The translations under genes were made by a program, and so were the position numbers. Below, piece by piece: positions 50,168-58,665 of a DNA stretch of 64,000 nucleotides. Positions within the stretch are counted from its first letter, which is position 1. Every line of letters starts with the position of its first letter. The notes beneath the pieces are model-generated. The model saw only the letters and a program-made list of their open reading frames with translations, had not been told where the DNA came from and did not search any database. Source of the DNA: Amycolatopsis sp. 195334CR (lineage in GTDB: Bacteria > Actinomycetota > Actinomycetes > Mycobacteriales > Pseudonocardiaceae); NCBI RefSeq assembly GCF_017309385.1, contig NZ_JAFJMJ010000002.1, forward strand, positions 1,116,001 to 1,180,000, read 5' to 3'.

Positions 50168-51099
50168 CCGCGCTAGTCTGCGGCGGGGCCACCGCGCCGG
50201 TCGAGTTCCGGGCGGTGCCCGCGCCGGAGGCGGTGACCGGTGAGGTGCGCGTCGGGGTGCGCGCGGTTTCGGTGAACCGCGGTGAGCTGCACCGGCTCAC
50301 CGACCAGGCGGTGAACGGCTGGCGGCCGGGCTGGGACCTGGCCGGCGAGGTGCTCGGCCACCACCCGAGCGCGACCGCGTTCCCGGTCGGTACCCGGGTG
50401 TTCGGCATGTGCCACGGCGGGAGCTGGGCGCAGGAGGTGGTGGTCGCCGAATGCCACCTCGCGCCGGTGCCGCCCGCGTTGAGCTACCAGCAGGCGGCGG
50501 CGCTGCCCGCCGCCGCGCTGACCGCGGTGCGCACGCTGCGGCTGGCCGGTTCGCTGGCCGGCCGGGCGGTGCTGGTGATCGGGGCCAGCGGCGGGGTCGG
50601 GCGGTTCGCCGTGCAGCTGGCCCGCCGCGCCGGGGCGCGGGTGACCGCGGTCGCCGGTGGCCGGGACCGGGCGGCCGGGCTGCAGCGGCTCGGCGCCGAC
50701 CACGTGGTGACCGGGCTGCACGAGCTGGCCCCCGGGTTCGACCTGGTACTCGAATCGGCGGGCGGTGATTCGCTCGCCGCCGCGCTCTCGCTGGTCGGCC
50801 GGAGCGGGCTGGTGGTCAGCTACGGCAACTCCTCCCGGGCGAGCACGCGCTTCTCGGTCAGCGACTTCTACCCCAAGCAGGCCCAGCTGTGCGGGTTCTA
50901 CCTGCTCGACGACATCGTCGCCGAGCCACCGGGCGCGGATCTGCGCGAGCTGGCCCGGTTGTGCGCGAACGGCGAGCTGTCGGTCGAGGTCGGCATGGAG
51001 GCGGACTGGGCCGAGGTGGGTTCGGTGCTGAGCGCGTTGCGCGACCGGCGGGTGCCGGGCAAGGCGGTGCTGCGGCTCGGCCCGGCGGGAGGGGCGTGA
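50149..51099 (+). CDS. MDR-superfamily NADPH:quinone/enoyl reductase-like protein
   Basis: A 316-aa medium-chain dehydrogenase/reductase without the zinc ligands of alcohol dehydrogenases, so of the quinone-oxidoreductase/enoyl-reductase class. It has SVNRGELHRLTDQ, GWDLAGEVLG, AAALPAAALTAVRTL and the cofactor loop VIGASGGVGRFAVQLARR. Such enzymes reduce C=C conjugated to a carbonyl. Following the hydratase, reduction of the 3-enoate formed by dehydration is a good fit (inference). The ATG at 50149 is inside the cupin gene; the stop overlaps the next ATG. Confidence 0.82.
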   Translation: MATREITALVCGGATAPVEFRAVPAPEAVTGEVRVGVRAVSVNRGELHRLTDQAVNGWRPGWDLAGEVLGHHPSATAFPVGTRVFGMCHGGSWAQEVVVAECHLAPVPPALSYQQAAALPAAALTAVRTLRLAGSLAGRAVLVIGASGGVGRFAVQLARRAGARVTAVAGGRDRAAGLQRLGADHVVTGLHELAPGFDLVLESAGGDSLAAALSLVGRSGLVVSYGNSSRASTRFSVSDFYPKQAQLCGFYLLDDIVAEPPGADLRELARLCANGELSVEVGMEADWAEVGSVLSALRDRRVPGKAVLRLGPAGGA

Positions 51100-52247
51100 T
51101 GCCCGCCGACACCACGCTCACCGAAGAGCACCGGGAAGTGCGGCGGCGGGTCCGGCACCTCGCGGAGACGGTCATCGCCCCGGCCGCCGCCGTGGTCGAC
51201 CGGGACGCCGCGTTCCCGCGCGCGGCCCACGAGGCGCTGGTCGCCGAAGGGCTGTACGTGCCGCACCTCCCGGTCGCCCTCGGCGGGCTCGGCGCCGACG
51301 CGCTGACGTCGTGCCTGGTGATCGAAGAGGTGGCCAGGGCGTGCGCGTCCGCCTCGCTGACCCCGAACGTGACCCGGCTGGTGTCGCTGCCGCTGCTCGC
51401 CGCCGCCCAGCCGGACCTCGCGGAGCGCTGCCTGCGCCCGGCGGCCACCGACGGCGCGATCCTCGCCTTCGCGTTGTCGGAGGAGGACGCGGGCAGCGAC
51501 GCCGCCGCCATCCGCACCCGGGCGGTGCGCGACGCCGACGAGTACGTGGTGACCGGCAGCAAGCGGTGGATCACCAACGCCGGGGTCGCCGACCACTACC
51601 TGGTCGCCGCGGTGACCGAGCCCGAAACCCGCGCGATCTCCCTGTTCGTGGTGGACCGCGACACCGAGGGGCTGTCCTTCGGCCCGTGCGAGGACAAGCT
51701 CGGCGTGCGTGGTTCGCCCACCCGCTCGGTGTTCTTCGACGAGGTGCGGGTGCCGGCGGAACAGCGCGTGGGTGCCGAGGGCGAGGGTTACCGCCTGGCG
51801 CTGGAGGCACTGGACCACAGCCGGGTCACCATCGCCGCCCAGGCGGTCGGTCTCGCCCAGGGTGCGCTGGACTACGCAGCTGGGTACGTGTGCTCCCGCC
51901 GCCAGTTCGGCCAGGCCGTCGGTGCATTCCAGGGCGTGCGGTTCATGCTCGCCGAGATGGCCATGCGGCTGGAAGCGGCGCGTCAGCTCACCTACGCCGC
52001 GGCGGCGCGGTCCGAGGCGCGCAGCTCGGATCTGCGCTTCTTCTCCGCCGCCGCCAAGTGCTTCGCCTCGGACGTCGCCATGCGGGTCACCGTGGACGCC
52101 GTGCAGTTGCTGGGCGGGCACGGCTACACCCGGGGTTCCCCGGTGGAGCGGATGCTGCGCGACGCCAAGGTGACCCAGATCTACGAGGGCACGAACGAGA
52201 TCCTGCGCGGAGTTCTGGCAAAGCAAGTGTTAGCGGAGGTCGGATAG
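51099..52247 (+). CDS. Acyl-CoA dehydrogenase-family flavoenzyme
   Basis: A 382-aa ACAD. It shows LSEEDAGSDAAAIRT (FAD/CoA region), KRWITNAGVADHYLVAA, GLAQGALDYAAGYVCSRRQFGQAV, VQLLGGHGYTRGSPVERMLRDAKV and the catalytic-base Glu in QIYEGTNEILRG. FAD-dependent desaturation is expected. In NRPS clusters such enzymes often act on an amino acid tethered to a carrier protein, and the NRPS gene starts 2 nt after this stop; so the carrier-bound fluorinated residue may be dehydrogenated (inference). Its ATG overlaps the preceding TGA. Confidence 0.88.
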   Translation: MPADTTLTEEHREVRRRVRHLAETVIAPAAAVVDRDAAFPRAAHEALVAEGLYVPHLPVALGGLGADALTSCLVIEEVARACASASLTPNVTRLVSLPLLAAAQPDLAERCLRPAATDGAILAFALSEEDAGSDAAAIRTRAVRDADEYVVTGSKRWITNAGVADHYLVAAVTEPETRAISLFVVDRDTEGLSFGPCEDKLGVRGSPTRSVFFDEVRVPAEQRVGAEGEGYRLALEALDHSRVTIAAQAVGLAQGALDYAAGYVCSRRQFGQAVGAFQGVRFMLAEMAMRLEAARQLTYAAAARSEARSSDLRFFSAAAKCFASDVAMRVTVDAVQLLGGHGYTRGSPVERMLRDAKVTQIYEGTNEILRGVLAKQVLAEVG

Positions 52248-52248
52248 C

Positions 52249-55200
52249 GTGACGACAGCAGCCGGTATGCGTCAAGAACAGGCGTGGTTCCTCAGCCAGC
52301 TCACCACCGAACCCGCGCTGCACCACCACGCGGTGGCGGTGCGCCTGCACGGTCCGCTCGACGCCGCCGTGCTGGGCCGCGCGGTGGCGGCCGTGGTCGC
52401 CGGGCACGAACTCCTGGGCTCGACGTTTTCCTTCCAGGACGGCGAAGTGGTGATCGACGGGGTGAAGGAAGCCGCGGCGTTGCCCGAGTCCGCCGAGGAC
52501 CTGCGTGACTTCGCCGCGGCCGACCGGGGCGCGCGGCTCGCCCGGATCACCGAACGCGAACTGCACCGGCCGTTCGACCTCGCGGCCGGCCCGCCGATCC
52601 GGTTCAACCTGGTGCGGCTCGGCCGGTTCGACCACGAACTGCTGATCGTCGTCCACCGCATCGCCGCCGACCGCCGGTCCGCCGACCTGATCGCCACCGC
52701 GATCATGACCGCGTACCACGACCTGGCCGAGGGCCGGAGTCCGAAAACCACCGAACCCGGCCGCACTTTCGCCGACTGCGAGGAGGATTTCCGCACGCGG
52801 TACCACGGCGGCGAACTCGCTGACAGCGCCGAGTTCTGGAAGCGCACGGTCACCGACCTGCCCGACGCTCCCGCACTGCCGAACCAGCGCAGCCGCCCGG
52901 AAGCGGGCACACGGGTCACCGGCCGCGCCGACTTCGGCGTCCGCAGTTCGATCGCCGCCGGTCTGCGCGAGCTCGCCGCCGCCGAAGACACGTCGGTGAC
53001 CACCGTGGTCGCGGCCGCGTTCGCGGTGTTGCTGCACCGCCAGCTGCGCACTCCCGAACTCGTGCTCGGCGTGCCGGTCGACAGCCGGGAAGCGGGCGCG
53101 GAACAGGCGATCGGCCCGTTCACCGAAGCGCTGGTGCTGCGATTGCGCCTGCCCCATGACCCGACGTGGCGCGAGGCCGTCCAGGCGGTGCGCGACGGGA
53201 TCCGCGAGGTCGAGGCGCACGGGGAGATCCCGTTCCGGGTGCTGGCCGGCTTCGCCAGACCGGACTGGCACCCGTCGATGCACCCGCTGTTCCAGATCCT
53301 GGTCACCGGCGAGCCCGCCGCGCCGCCGCCGCGCACGGTCGCCGGGGTCACCTACGACCTGCGGACCGTCGACCCCGGGCGCTCGCCCTACGACGTCGAG
53401 TTGCGGGTGTCCGAATCGGACGTCCTCAGTGGAGCTTTGACCTTCCAGGAGGACCTGTTCGACGGCCAGGACATGGCCGGACTGGCCGAGCAACTGGTCC
53501 GCCTGCTGCGGCAGGCCGCCGCCGAACCGGACCGGCACCTGTCGAACTGCGCGTTGCTCGGCGAAGACGAACGCGAGCGCGTGCTGTACGGCTGGAACCG
53601 GACCGAGGTGGACTTCCCGCGGCACAGCGCGGTCCACGAGCTCTTCGAGGAATGGGCCGACCGCACCCCCGACGCGCCCGCGCTGCACTGGGAGGGCACC
53701 ACCTACACCTACGCGGAACTGGACCGCCGCGCGAACCAGCTGGCGCACTACCTGCGCGGGCTCGGTGCCACCGAGGAAACCCGGATCGGGCTCCACTTCG
53801 GCTACGCGGCCGAATGGGTCGTCTCGGCGCTGGCCGCGCTGAAGGCGGGGGCCGCCTACGTCCCGCTCGACCCGTCGTACCCGCCGGACCGGCTCGCGAT
53901 GATGTGCGAAACGGCGGGCGTGGAAATCCTGCTCACCCACGCCGGAGCCGGGGAATCCCCGGAAACGGCGGGGATGCGGCACGTGCTCGTCGACGAGGAA
54001 CAGGCGATCGACGCCGAACCGGACACGCGGCCGGGCATCGGCGCGGGACCGCATCAGCTCGCGTACGTCATGTTCACCTCCGGTTCCACCGGCCGCCCCA
54101 AGGGCATCGCGGTGACCCACCGCAACATCGTCCGGACCGTGCGCGGCATCACCTACACGCGGTTCGCGCCGGGGGACAGCGTCGCGCAGGGGTCGAACAT
54201 CTCCTTCGACGCCACCACGCTGGAAACCTGGGGCGCCCTGCTCAACGGCGCGCGGCTGGTCGGGCTGCGCAAGGCCGACCTGCTCGAACCGCAGCGGCTG
54301 GAGCGCCAGCTGGTCGAGCACCGGATCGACATGATGTTCCTGCCCGCCGCGCTGATGAAGCAGCTGGTGGCCGAGGCCCCGCACACCTTCGCCTCGCTGC
54401 GGTACTTCCAGTCCGGCGGCGAGCAGGCGGACTTCCACACGCACCAGCGGATCATCGCGCACGGCCCGCCGGAGAACCTGATCAACCCGTACGGTCCGAC
54501 CGAGACAACGGTGAACGCCACGGCGTACCGCACGAACGGGCTCACCGACGCCGAACGGCACGTGCCGATCGGCTTCCCGCTGGCCAACACCACCTGCTAC
54601 ATCCTCGACCAGTACTGGCAGCCGGTGCCCGCGGGTGTGGTCGGCGAGCTCTTCGTCGGCGGTGACGGGGTTTCCCGCGGTTACCTCGGGCAACCCGGGC
54701 TGACCGCGGAGAAGTTCGTGCCCGACCCGTACGGCGAGGTGCCCGGCGCGCGGCTCTACCGGACCGGCGACCTGGCCAGGTACCGCGCGGACGGCGCGAT
54801 CGAGTTCCTCGGCCGGGCCGACCGGCAGGTGAAGATCCGCGGGTTCCGGGTGGAACCGGGGGAGGTCGAGGCCGCGGTGCTCCGCTCGGGACAGGTGCGC
54901 GAGGTGTCCGTGCAGGTCGGCGTGGACGCCGGGGGAGACCAGGTGCTGGTCGCCTACTTCGTGCCCGCGGTGCCCGGCGCGGATCCGGCCGCGTTGCGCG
55001 AGTTCACCCGCGAGCAGGTGCCGACCTACATGGTGCCCGGGGTTTTTGTGCCGCTGCCCGCGTTGCCGTTGAACGCCAACGGGAAGCTGGACACCGGGGC
55101 GCTGCGGGAGTTCCTGCCCTCGGCCGTGCCCGCCGAGCTGGTCGAACCGCGCACGGCCACCGAAGGCAGGCTCGACGTCCTGCTGACCACGGCCCTGCAG

Positions 55201-55758
55201 GTGCCCGCGATCAGCGTGCACGACAACTTCTTCCGGCTGGGCGGGGATTCGGCCAAGGCGGTGGCGCTGGTGCTGCGGGCGCGCACGGTGTTCGGCATGG
55301 ACCTCCCGCTGTCCTCGTTCTTCGGCAATCCCACCGTGGCCGGGTTCGCCGCCGAGATCGACCGGCTCCGGACCGGCGGGGTGGTGGTGCCCGAACCCGA
55401 GCCGGTGCCGGTACCCGTGCCGGTCGAGCCGGTGCGGCGGCCGTCACCACCGCCGGTCCGGGTGGAGTCCGGTGGCTCGACCTCGGCGCGGCTGGTGGAG
55501 ATCTGGCGCGAGGTGCTCGACCTGCCGGACCTCGGGCCGGAGGACGACTTCTTCGCCAACGGCGGGCATTCGCTGAAGGTCACCAGGGTGGCGTCGCGGG
55601 TGAAGGCCGAGTTCGGCGTGAACGTGCCGTTGCGCCTGCTGTTCGCGAATCCGACGGTGATCGCGTTCGCCCGTGCGGTGGACGAACTGCTGCAGCCGGG
55701 TTCCGGCGCCCGTGGGCTGGACGCCCTGCTCGACGAGGTGGAACGGCTCCCGCGATGA
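52249..55758 (+). CDS. Non-ribosomal peptide synthetase, C(degenerate)-A-PCP-PCP
   Basis: A 1169-aa NRPS module. The condensation domain (about 1-430) has HRIAADR where HHxxxDG is required (Arg137 for the catalytic His, Arg142 for Gly), so is probably non-catalytic. The adenylation domain (about 450-950) is complete (VMFTSGSTGRPKG, NPYGPTETT, YRTGDLARY, NANGKLD). Lining up with GrsA by hand the pocket reads D-A-L-F-F-S-P-V-N-K; Asp235 implies an alpha-amino acid and the rest is hydrophobic. Two carrier domains follow (Ser1001 in LGGDS; Ser1108 in GGHS), separated by a Pro/Val-rich linker. GTG start with GGAGG upstream; no TE attached. Confidence 0.92.
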   Translation: MTTAAGMRQEQAWFLSQLTTEPALHHHAVAVRLHGPLDAAVLGRAVAAVVAGHELLGSTFSFQDGEVVIDGVKEAAALPESAEDLRDFAAADRGARLARITERELHRPFDLAAGPPIRFNLVRLGRFDHELLIVVHRIAADRRSADLIATAIMTAYHDLAEGRSPKTTEPGRTFADCEEDFRTRYHGGELADSAEFWKRTVTDLPDAPALPNQRSRPEAGTRVTGRADFGVRSSIAAGLRELAAAEDTSVTTVVAAAFAVLLHRQLRTPELVLGVPVDSREAGAEQAIGPFTEALVLRLRLPHDPTWREAVQAVRDGIREVEAHGEIPFRVLAGFARPDWHPSMHPLFQILVTGEPAAPPPRTVAGVTYDLRTVDPGRSPYDVELRVSESDVLSGALTFQEDLFDGQDMAGLAEQLVRLLRQAAAEPDRHLSNCALLGEDERERVLYGWNRTEVDFPRHSAVHELFEEWADRTPDAPALHWEGTTYTYAELDRRANQLAHYLRGLGATEETRIGLHFGYAAEWVVSALAALKAGAAYVPLDPSYPPDRLAMMCETAGVEILLTHAGAGESPETAGMRHVLVDEEQAIDAEPDTRPGIGAGPHQLAYVMFTSGSTGRPKGIAVTHRNIVRTVRGITYTRFAPGDSVAQGSNISFDATTLETWGALLNGARLVGLRKADLLEPQRLERQLVEHRIDMMFLPAALMKQLVAEAPHTFASLRYFQSGGEQADFHTHQRIIAHGPPENLINPYGPTETTVNATAYRTNGLTDAERHVPIGFPLANTTCYILDQYWQPVPAGVVGELFVGGDGVSRGYLGQPGLTAEKFVPDPYGEVPGARLYRTGDLARYRADGAIEFLGRADRQVKIRGFRVEPGEVEAAVLRSGQVREVSVQVGVDAGGDQVLVAYFVPAVPGADPAALREFTREQVPTYMVPGVFVPLPALPLNANGKLDTGALREFLPSAVPAELVEPRTATEGRLDVLLTTALQVPAISVHDNFFRLGGDSAKAVALVLRARTVFGMDLPLSSFFGNPTVAGFAAEIDRLRTGGVVVPEPEPVPVPVPVEPVRRPSPPPVRVESGGSTSARLVEIWREVLDLPDLGPEDDFFANGGHSLKVTRVASRVKAEFGVNVPLRLLFANPTVIAFARAVDELLQPGSGARGLDALLDEVERLPR

Positions 55759-57146
55759 GCGACGTCGTCAGCGTTGTCGACCGGTTGGACAACCTCCCGG
55801 TGCACCGTCGCCGGGCCGCGCTGGAGGTGATGCGCGAGCGCGGCGCCGAGTTCGGTGTCCACCCGCTGACCTCGGCGCAGCGGCGGCTCTGGTTCCTCTG
55901 CACGCTCGACGGCGACCTCCCGATCTACAACGTGCCGTACGCGTTCCGGTTGCGCGGCCCGGTGGATCCCGGCGCGATGAAGGCCGCCGTCGAGGCGGTG
56001 ATCGCCCGGCACGAGATGCTGCGCGCGGTGTTCTTCGACATCGACGGCGAACCGTTCTACGCCGTGCATCCGTCGATCGCCACGCCGTGGACCATGCGGG
56101 GCCTGCCCGCCGATTTGGCCGCACTGCTCGACGAAGAGGCGCGACGCCCGTTCGACCTCCGCCGCGGCCCGCTGCTGCGGACCGGGTTGTGCACCAACGG
56201 CACGGACGAGCACGTTCTCCTGCTGACCCTGCACCACCTGGTCTGCGACGGCTGGAGCCTGGCGATCATGTTGCGGGAGCTGGGAAACGGCTACCTCGCG
56301 ATCCGTGACGGCCGGATACCGGACCTCGGCCCGCCGCCCGCGGGCTTCGCCGAAGCTGTGCGAAGACAGGAGATCGCCGAGCTGAACGGCCGCGCCGAGC
56401 ACCTCGCCTACTGGACCGACCGGCTCGCCGGTGCACCCGAACTACTGCCGTTGCCGACCGACTTTTCCCGTCCCGAGGTGGAAAACCACCGCGGCGCCCA
56501 GGAGATCTTCTTCTGGCCGCTCGAACTCCGCCGGGCGGTCGAGGAGTTCTCCGCGCACCACCGGGCAACGGTGTTCATGACCGCGCTCACCGCGTTCGAA
56601 GTGCTGCTGCACCGGCTCACCCGCAGCGAGGACCTGGTCGTCGGCGTCCCGGTGTCCGGCCGGACCAGCCTGGAAACCGAGGACCTGGTGGGGTTCTTCG
56701 TCAACACCGTCGCGGTGCGCGTCCGTCCGGCGGCCCGGATGGCCTTCGCGGAGTTGCTGGACGAAGTGCGCGAGGCGGTGCTGGCCGCGCAGGCCCACCA
56801 GGAAACCCCGTTCGAGGTGCTGGTCGAAGCGCTGGGCACGCGGCGGAACCTGGACCACCACCCGCTGGTCCAGGTGTGCTTCGTGGTGCTGGAGACGGAG
56901 AACGAACTGCTGCGGCTGCCCGGCGTGCGCACCGAACTGGTCCAGGGGCACACCGGCACCAGCAAGTTCGACCTCACCCTGTCGCTGATCGCGGTCCCGG
57001 CGGGGCTGCGCGGGGTGGTCGAGTACGACAGCGACCTGTTCCGCCGCGAAACCGTCCGGCGGCTGATCGACGACCTGCGCGCGATCCTCACCGACGCCGT
57101 CGCCGATCCGGCGCGGGAAATCGCGGTACTGGGGGCGTCGCGGTGA
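55755..57146 (+). CDS. Stand-alone NRPS condensation domain protein
   Basis: A 463-aa condensation enzyme with an intact catalytic motif LHHLVCDG (His160, His161, Asp165) and the other C motifs (LTSAQRRLWFL, DLVVGVPVSGR, LVGFFVNTVAVRV, ETPFEVLVEAL). It likely performs the real bond formation because the condensation domain of the partner NRPS is broken. With two carrier domains on that partner, it could join two loaded residues or an acyl donor from elsewhere. Its ATG overlaps the NRPS stop. Donor and acceptor cannot be told. Confidence 0.9.
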   Translation: MSDVVSVVDRLDNLPVHRRRAALEVMRERGAEFGVHPLTSAQRRLWFLCTLDGDLPIYNVPYAFRLRGPVDPGAMKAAVEAVIARHEMLRAVFFDIDGEPFYAVHPSIATPWTMRGLPADLAALLDEEARRPFDLRRGPLLRTGLCTNGTDEHVLLLTLHHLVCDGWSLAIMLRELGNGYLAIRDGRIPDLGPPPAGFAEAVRRQEIAELNGRAEHLAYWTDRLAGAPELLPLPTDFSRPEVENHRGAQEIFFWPLELRRAVEEFSAHHRATVFMTALTAFEVLLHRLTRSEDLVVGVPVSGRTSLETEDLVGFFVNTVAVRVRPAARMAFAELLDEVREAVLAAQAHQETPFEVLVEALGTRRNLDHHPLVQVCFVVLETENELLRLPGVRTELVQGHTGTSKFDLTLSLIAVPAGLRGVVEYDSDLFRRETVRRLIDDLRAILTDAVADPAREIAVLGASR

Positions 57147-58486
57147 AGCAGCTGACCGGCCTCAAGGGCTTCTCCGTGTTGTGGGCCGGGCAGATCCTGT
57201 CCGCGGTCGGCACCCGGATGACCAACTTCGTGCTGGGCATCTGGGTCTGGCAGGAAACCGGGCAGGCCTCCGCGCTGGCCCTGCTGACCTTCTGCGCGTT
57301 CGGCGCCACCGTGTTGTGCAGCCCGCTGGCCGGTTACCTGATCGACCGGCTGAGCCGGCGGGTGACCATCATGCTCAGCGACCTCGGTTCGGCGCTGGCC
57401 ACCGGGATCATGGTGCTGCTGTTCCTCACCGGCGACGTCCAGCTGTGGCAGCTGGTCCTGACCAACACGCTGACCGGCGGCTTCCTGGCCTTCATGTTCC
57501 CGGCCTACGCCGCGACGGTGGCCGAGCTGATGCCCAAGGAGCACTACCCGAAGGCCAACGGCATGCTCTCGCTGGTGCGGTCGGTGCCGGGGATCGCCGC
57601 GCCGGCACTGGCCGGGGTGCTGCTCGGGGTGGTCTCGCTGAGCACGCTGCTGCTGGTCGACGTGTGCTCGTACCTGATCGCGATCGGCACGGTTTTCCTG
57701 GTACGGCTGAAAAAGCGCGCGCCCACCGGGGAACGGGCCGAATCGCGGTGGCGGGACTGGACCGCCGGGTACCGCTACATCGCGCACCGGCGCGGGCTGG
57801 TCGGCCTGCTCGCGCTGACCGTGGTGATCGGGTTCACCTCGGCGATGGGCTTCATCGTGCTGATCCCGATGATCCTGGCGCGCACCGGCGACAACGAGGC
57901 GCAACTCGGCCTGGTCCAGTCGATCGGCGCGGTCGGCGGGGTGCTCGGCGCGCTCGCGCTGACCCGCCTGCGGTCGCCGTCGCGCAAGATGCCCGCGGTG
58001 TTCGCCGCGGTACTGGTGTTCAGCCTGCTCGGCCAGGTCGGCATCGGGCTCGGGAACACGGTCGCGCTGTGGGCGGTGGCCTGGTTCTTCGCCTGGCTGG
58101 CGGTGCCGTTCGTGGAGGGCTACAGCCAGTCGATCTGGCAGCAGAAGGTGCCGCACGCGGTGCAGGGCCGGGTCTTCGCCGCCACGCAGTTGTTCGAGAA
58201 CCTGGCGCTGCCGATCGGCTTCGCCCTCTCCGGTCCGCTGGTGGACCACGTCTTCGCGCCGCGGATGGCGCCGGGTGGCGGGCTGGCCGAGGTGTTCGGC
58301 CCGCTGGTCGGCACCGGCCAGGGCGGCGCGATGGGGCTGGTGTTCCTGCTCGCCGGCACGATCGGCGCGATCACCGCGGTGGTGGCGGCGTGTACCCCGA
58401 GCGTGCGGAACCTCGAAGCCCGGTTGCCCGATCACGACGAACCGCCGGTGGCCGCGAGCGCGACCGGCCGGAGCGGGGAGGACTGA
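57143..58486 (+). CDS. MFS exporter
   Basis: A 447-aa major facilitator with 12 predicted helices, of the drug or siderophore exporter type: FSVLWAGQILSAVGTRMTNF at helix 1, then GYLIDRLSRRVTIMLSDL (the loop 2-3 motif) and a long central loop (RLKKRAPTGERAESRW). In an NRPS operon between the C domain and MbtH, it is the probable exporter of the final product. The GTG overlaps the preceding stop; a GGGGAGGAC near the end precedes mbtH. Substrate unproven. Confidence 0.87.
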   Translation: MKQLTGLKGFSVLWAGQILSAVGTRMTNFVLGIWVWQETGQASALALLTFCAFGATVLCSPLAGYLIDRLSRRVTIMLSDLGSALATGIMVLLFLTGDVQLWQLVLTNTLTGGFLAFMFPAYAATVAELMPKEHYPKANGMLSLVRSVPGIAAPALAGVLLGVVSLSTLLLVDVCSYLIAIGTVFLVRLKKRAPTGERAESRWRDWTAGYRYIAHRRGLVGLLALTVVIGFTSAMGFIVLIPMILARTGDNEAQLGLVQSIGAVGGVLGALALTRLRSPSRKMPAVFAAVLVFSLLGQVGIGLGNTVALWAVAWFFAWLAVPFVEGYSQSIWQQKVPHAVQGRVFAATQLFENLALPIGFALSGPLVDHVFAPRMAPGGGLAEVFGPLVGTGQGGAMGLVFLLAGTIGAITAVVAACTPSVRNLEARLPDHDEPPVAASATGRSGED

Positions 58487-58665
58487 TGGATCGCCCGGTG
58501 GCGAAAGTGGTGGTCAACGACGAGGGGCAGCACGCGCTGTGGCCCGCGTTCCGGGAGAACGCGCCGGGCTGGCGCGACGAGGGCTTCCGCGGGAGCGAGT
58601 CGGCCTGCCTGGCCCACATCGCCGAGGTGTGGCCGGACATCCGGCCGTTGAGCGAGCGGAGATGA
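58486..58665 (+). CDS. mbtH: MbtH-like NRPS accessory protein (N-terminally short)
   Basis: A 59-aa MbtH-type protein, recognised by VVVNDEGQHALWPAFRENAPGW and ACLAHIAEVWPDIRP, with the conserved Ser/Leu/Trp residues that clamp the adenylation domain. The usual leading NPFDD segment is missing; the protein starts at MDRPVAK, so it is about ten residues shorter than most. It would assist the single A domain of this cluster. GGGGAG lies 7 nt upstream; the stop shares bases with the thioesterase start. Confidence 0.9.
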   Translation: MDRPVAKVVVNDEGQHALWPAFRENAPGWRDEGFRGSESACLAHIAEVWPDIRPLSERR

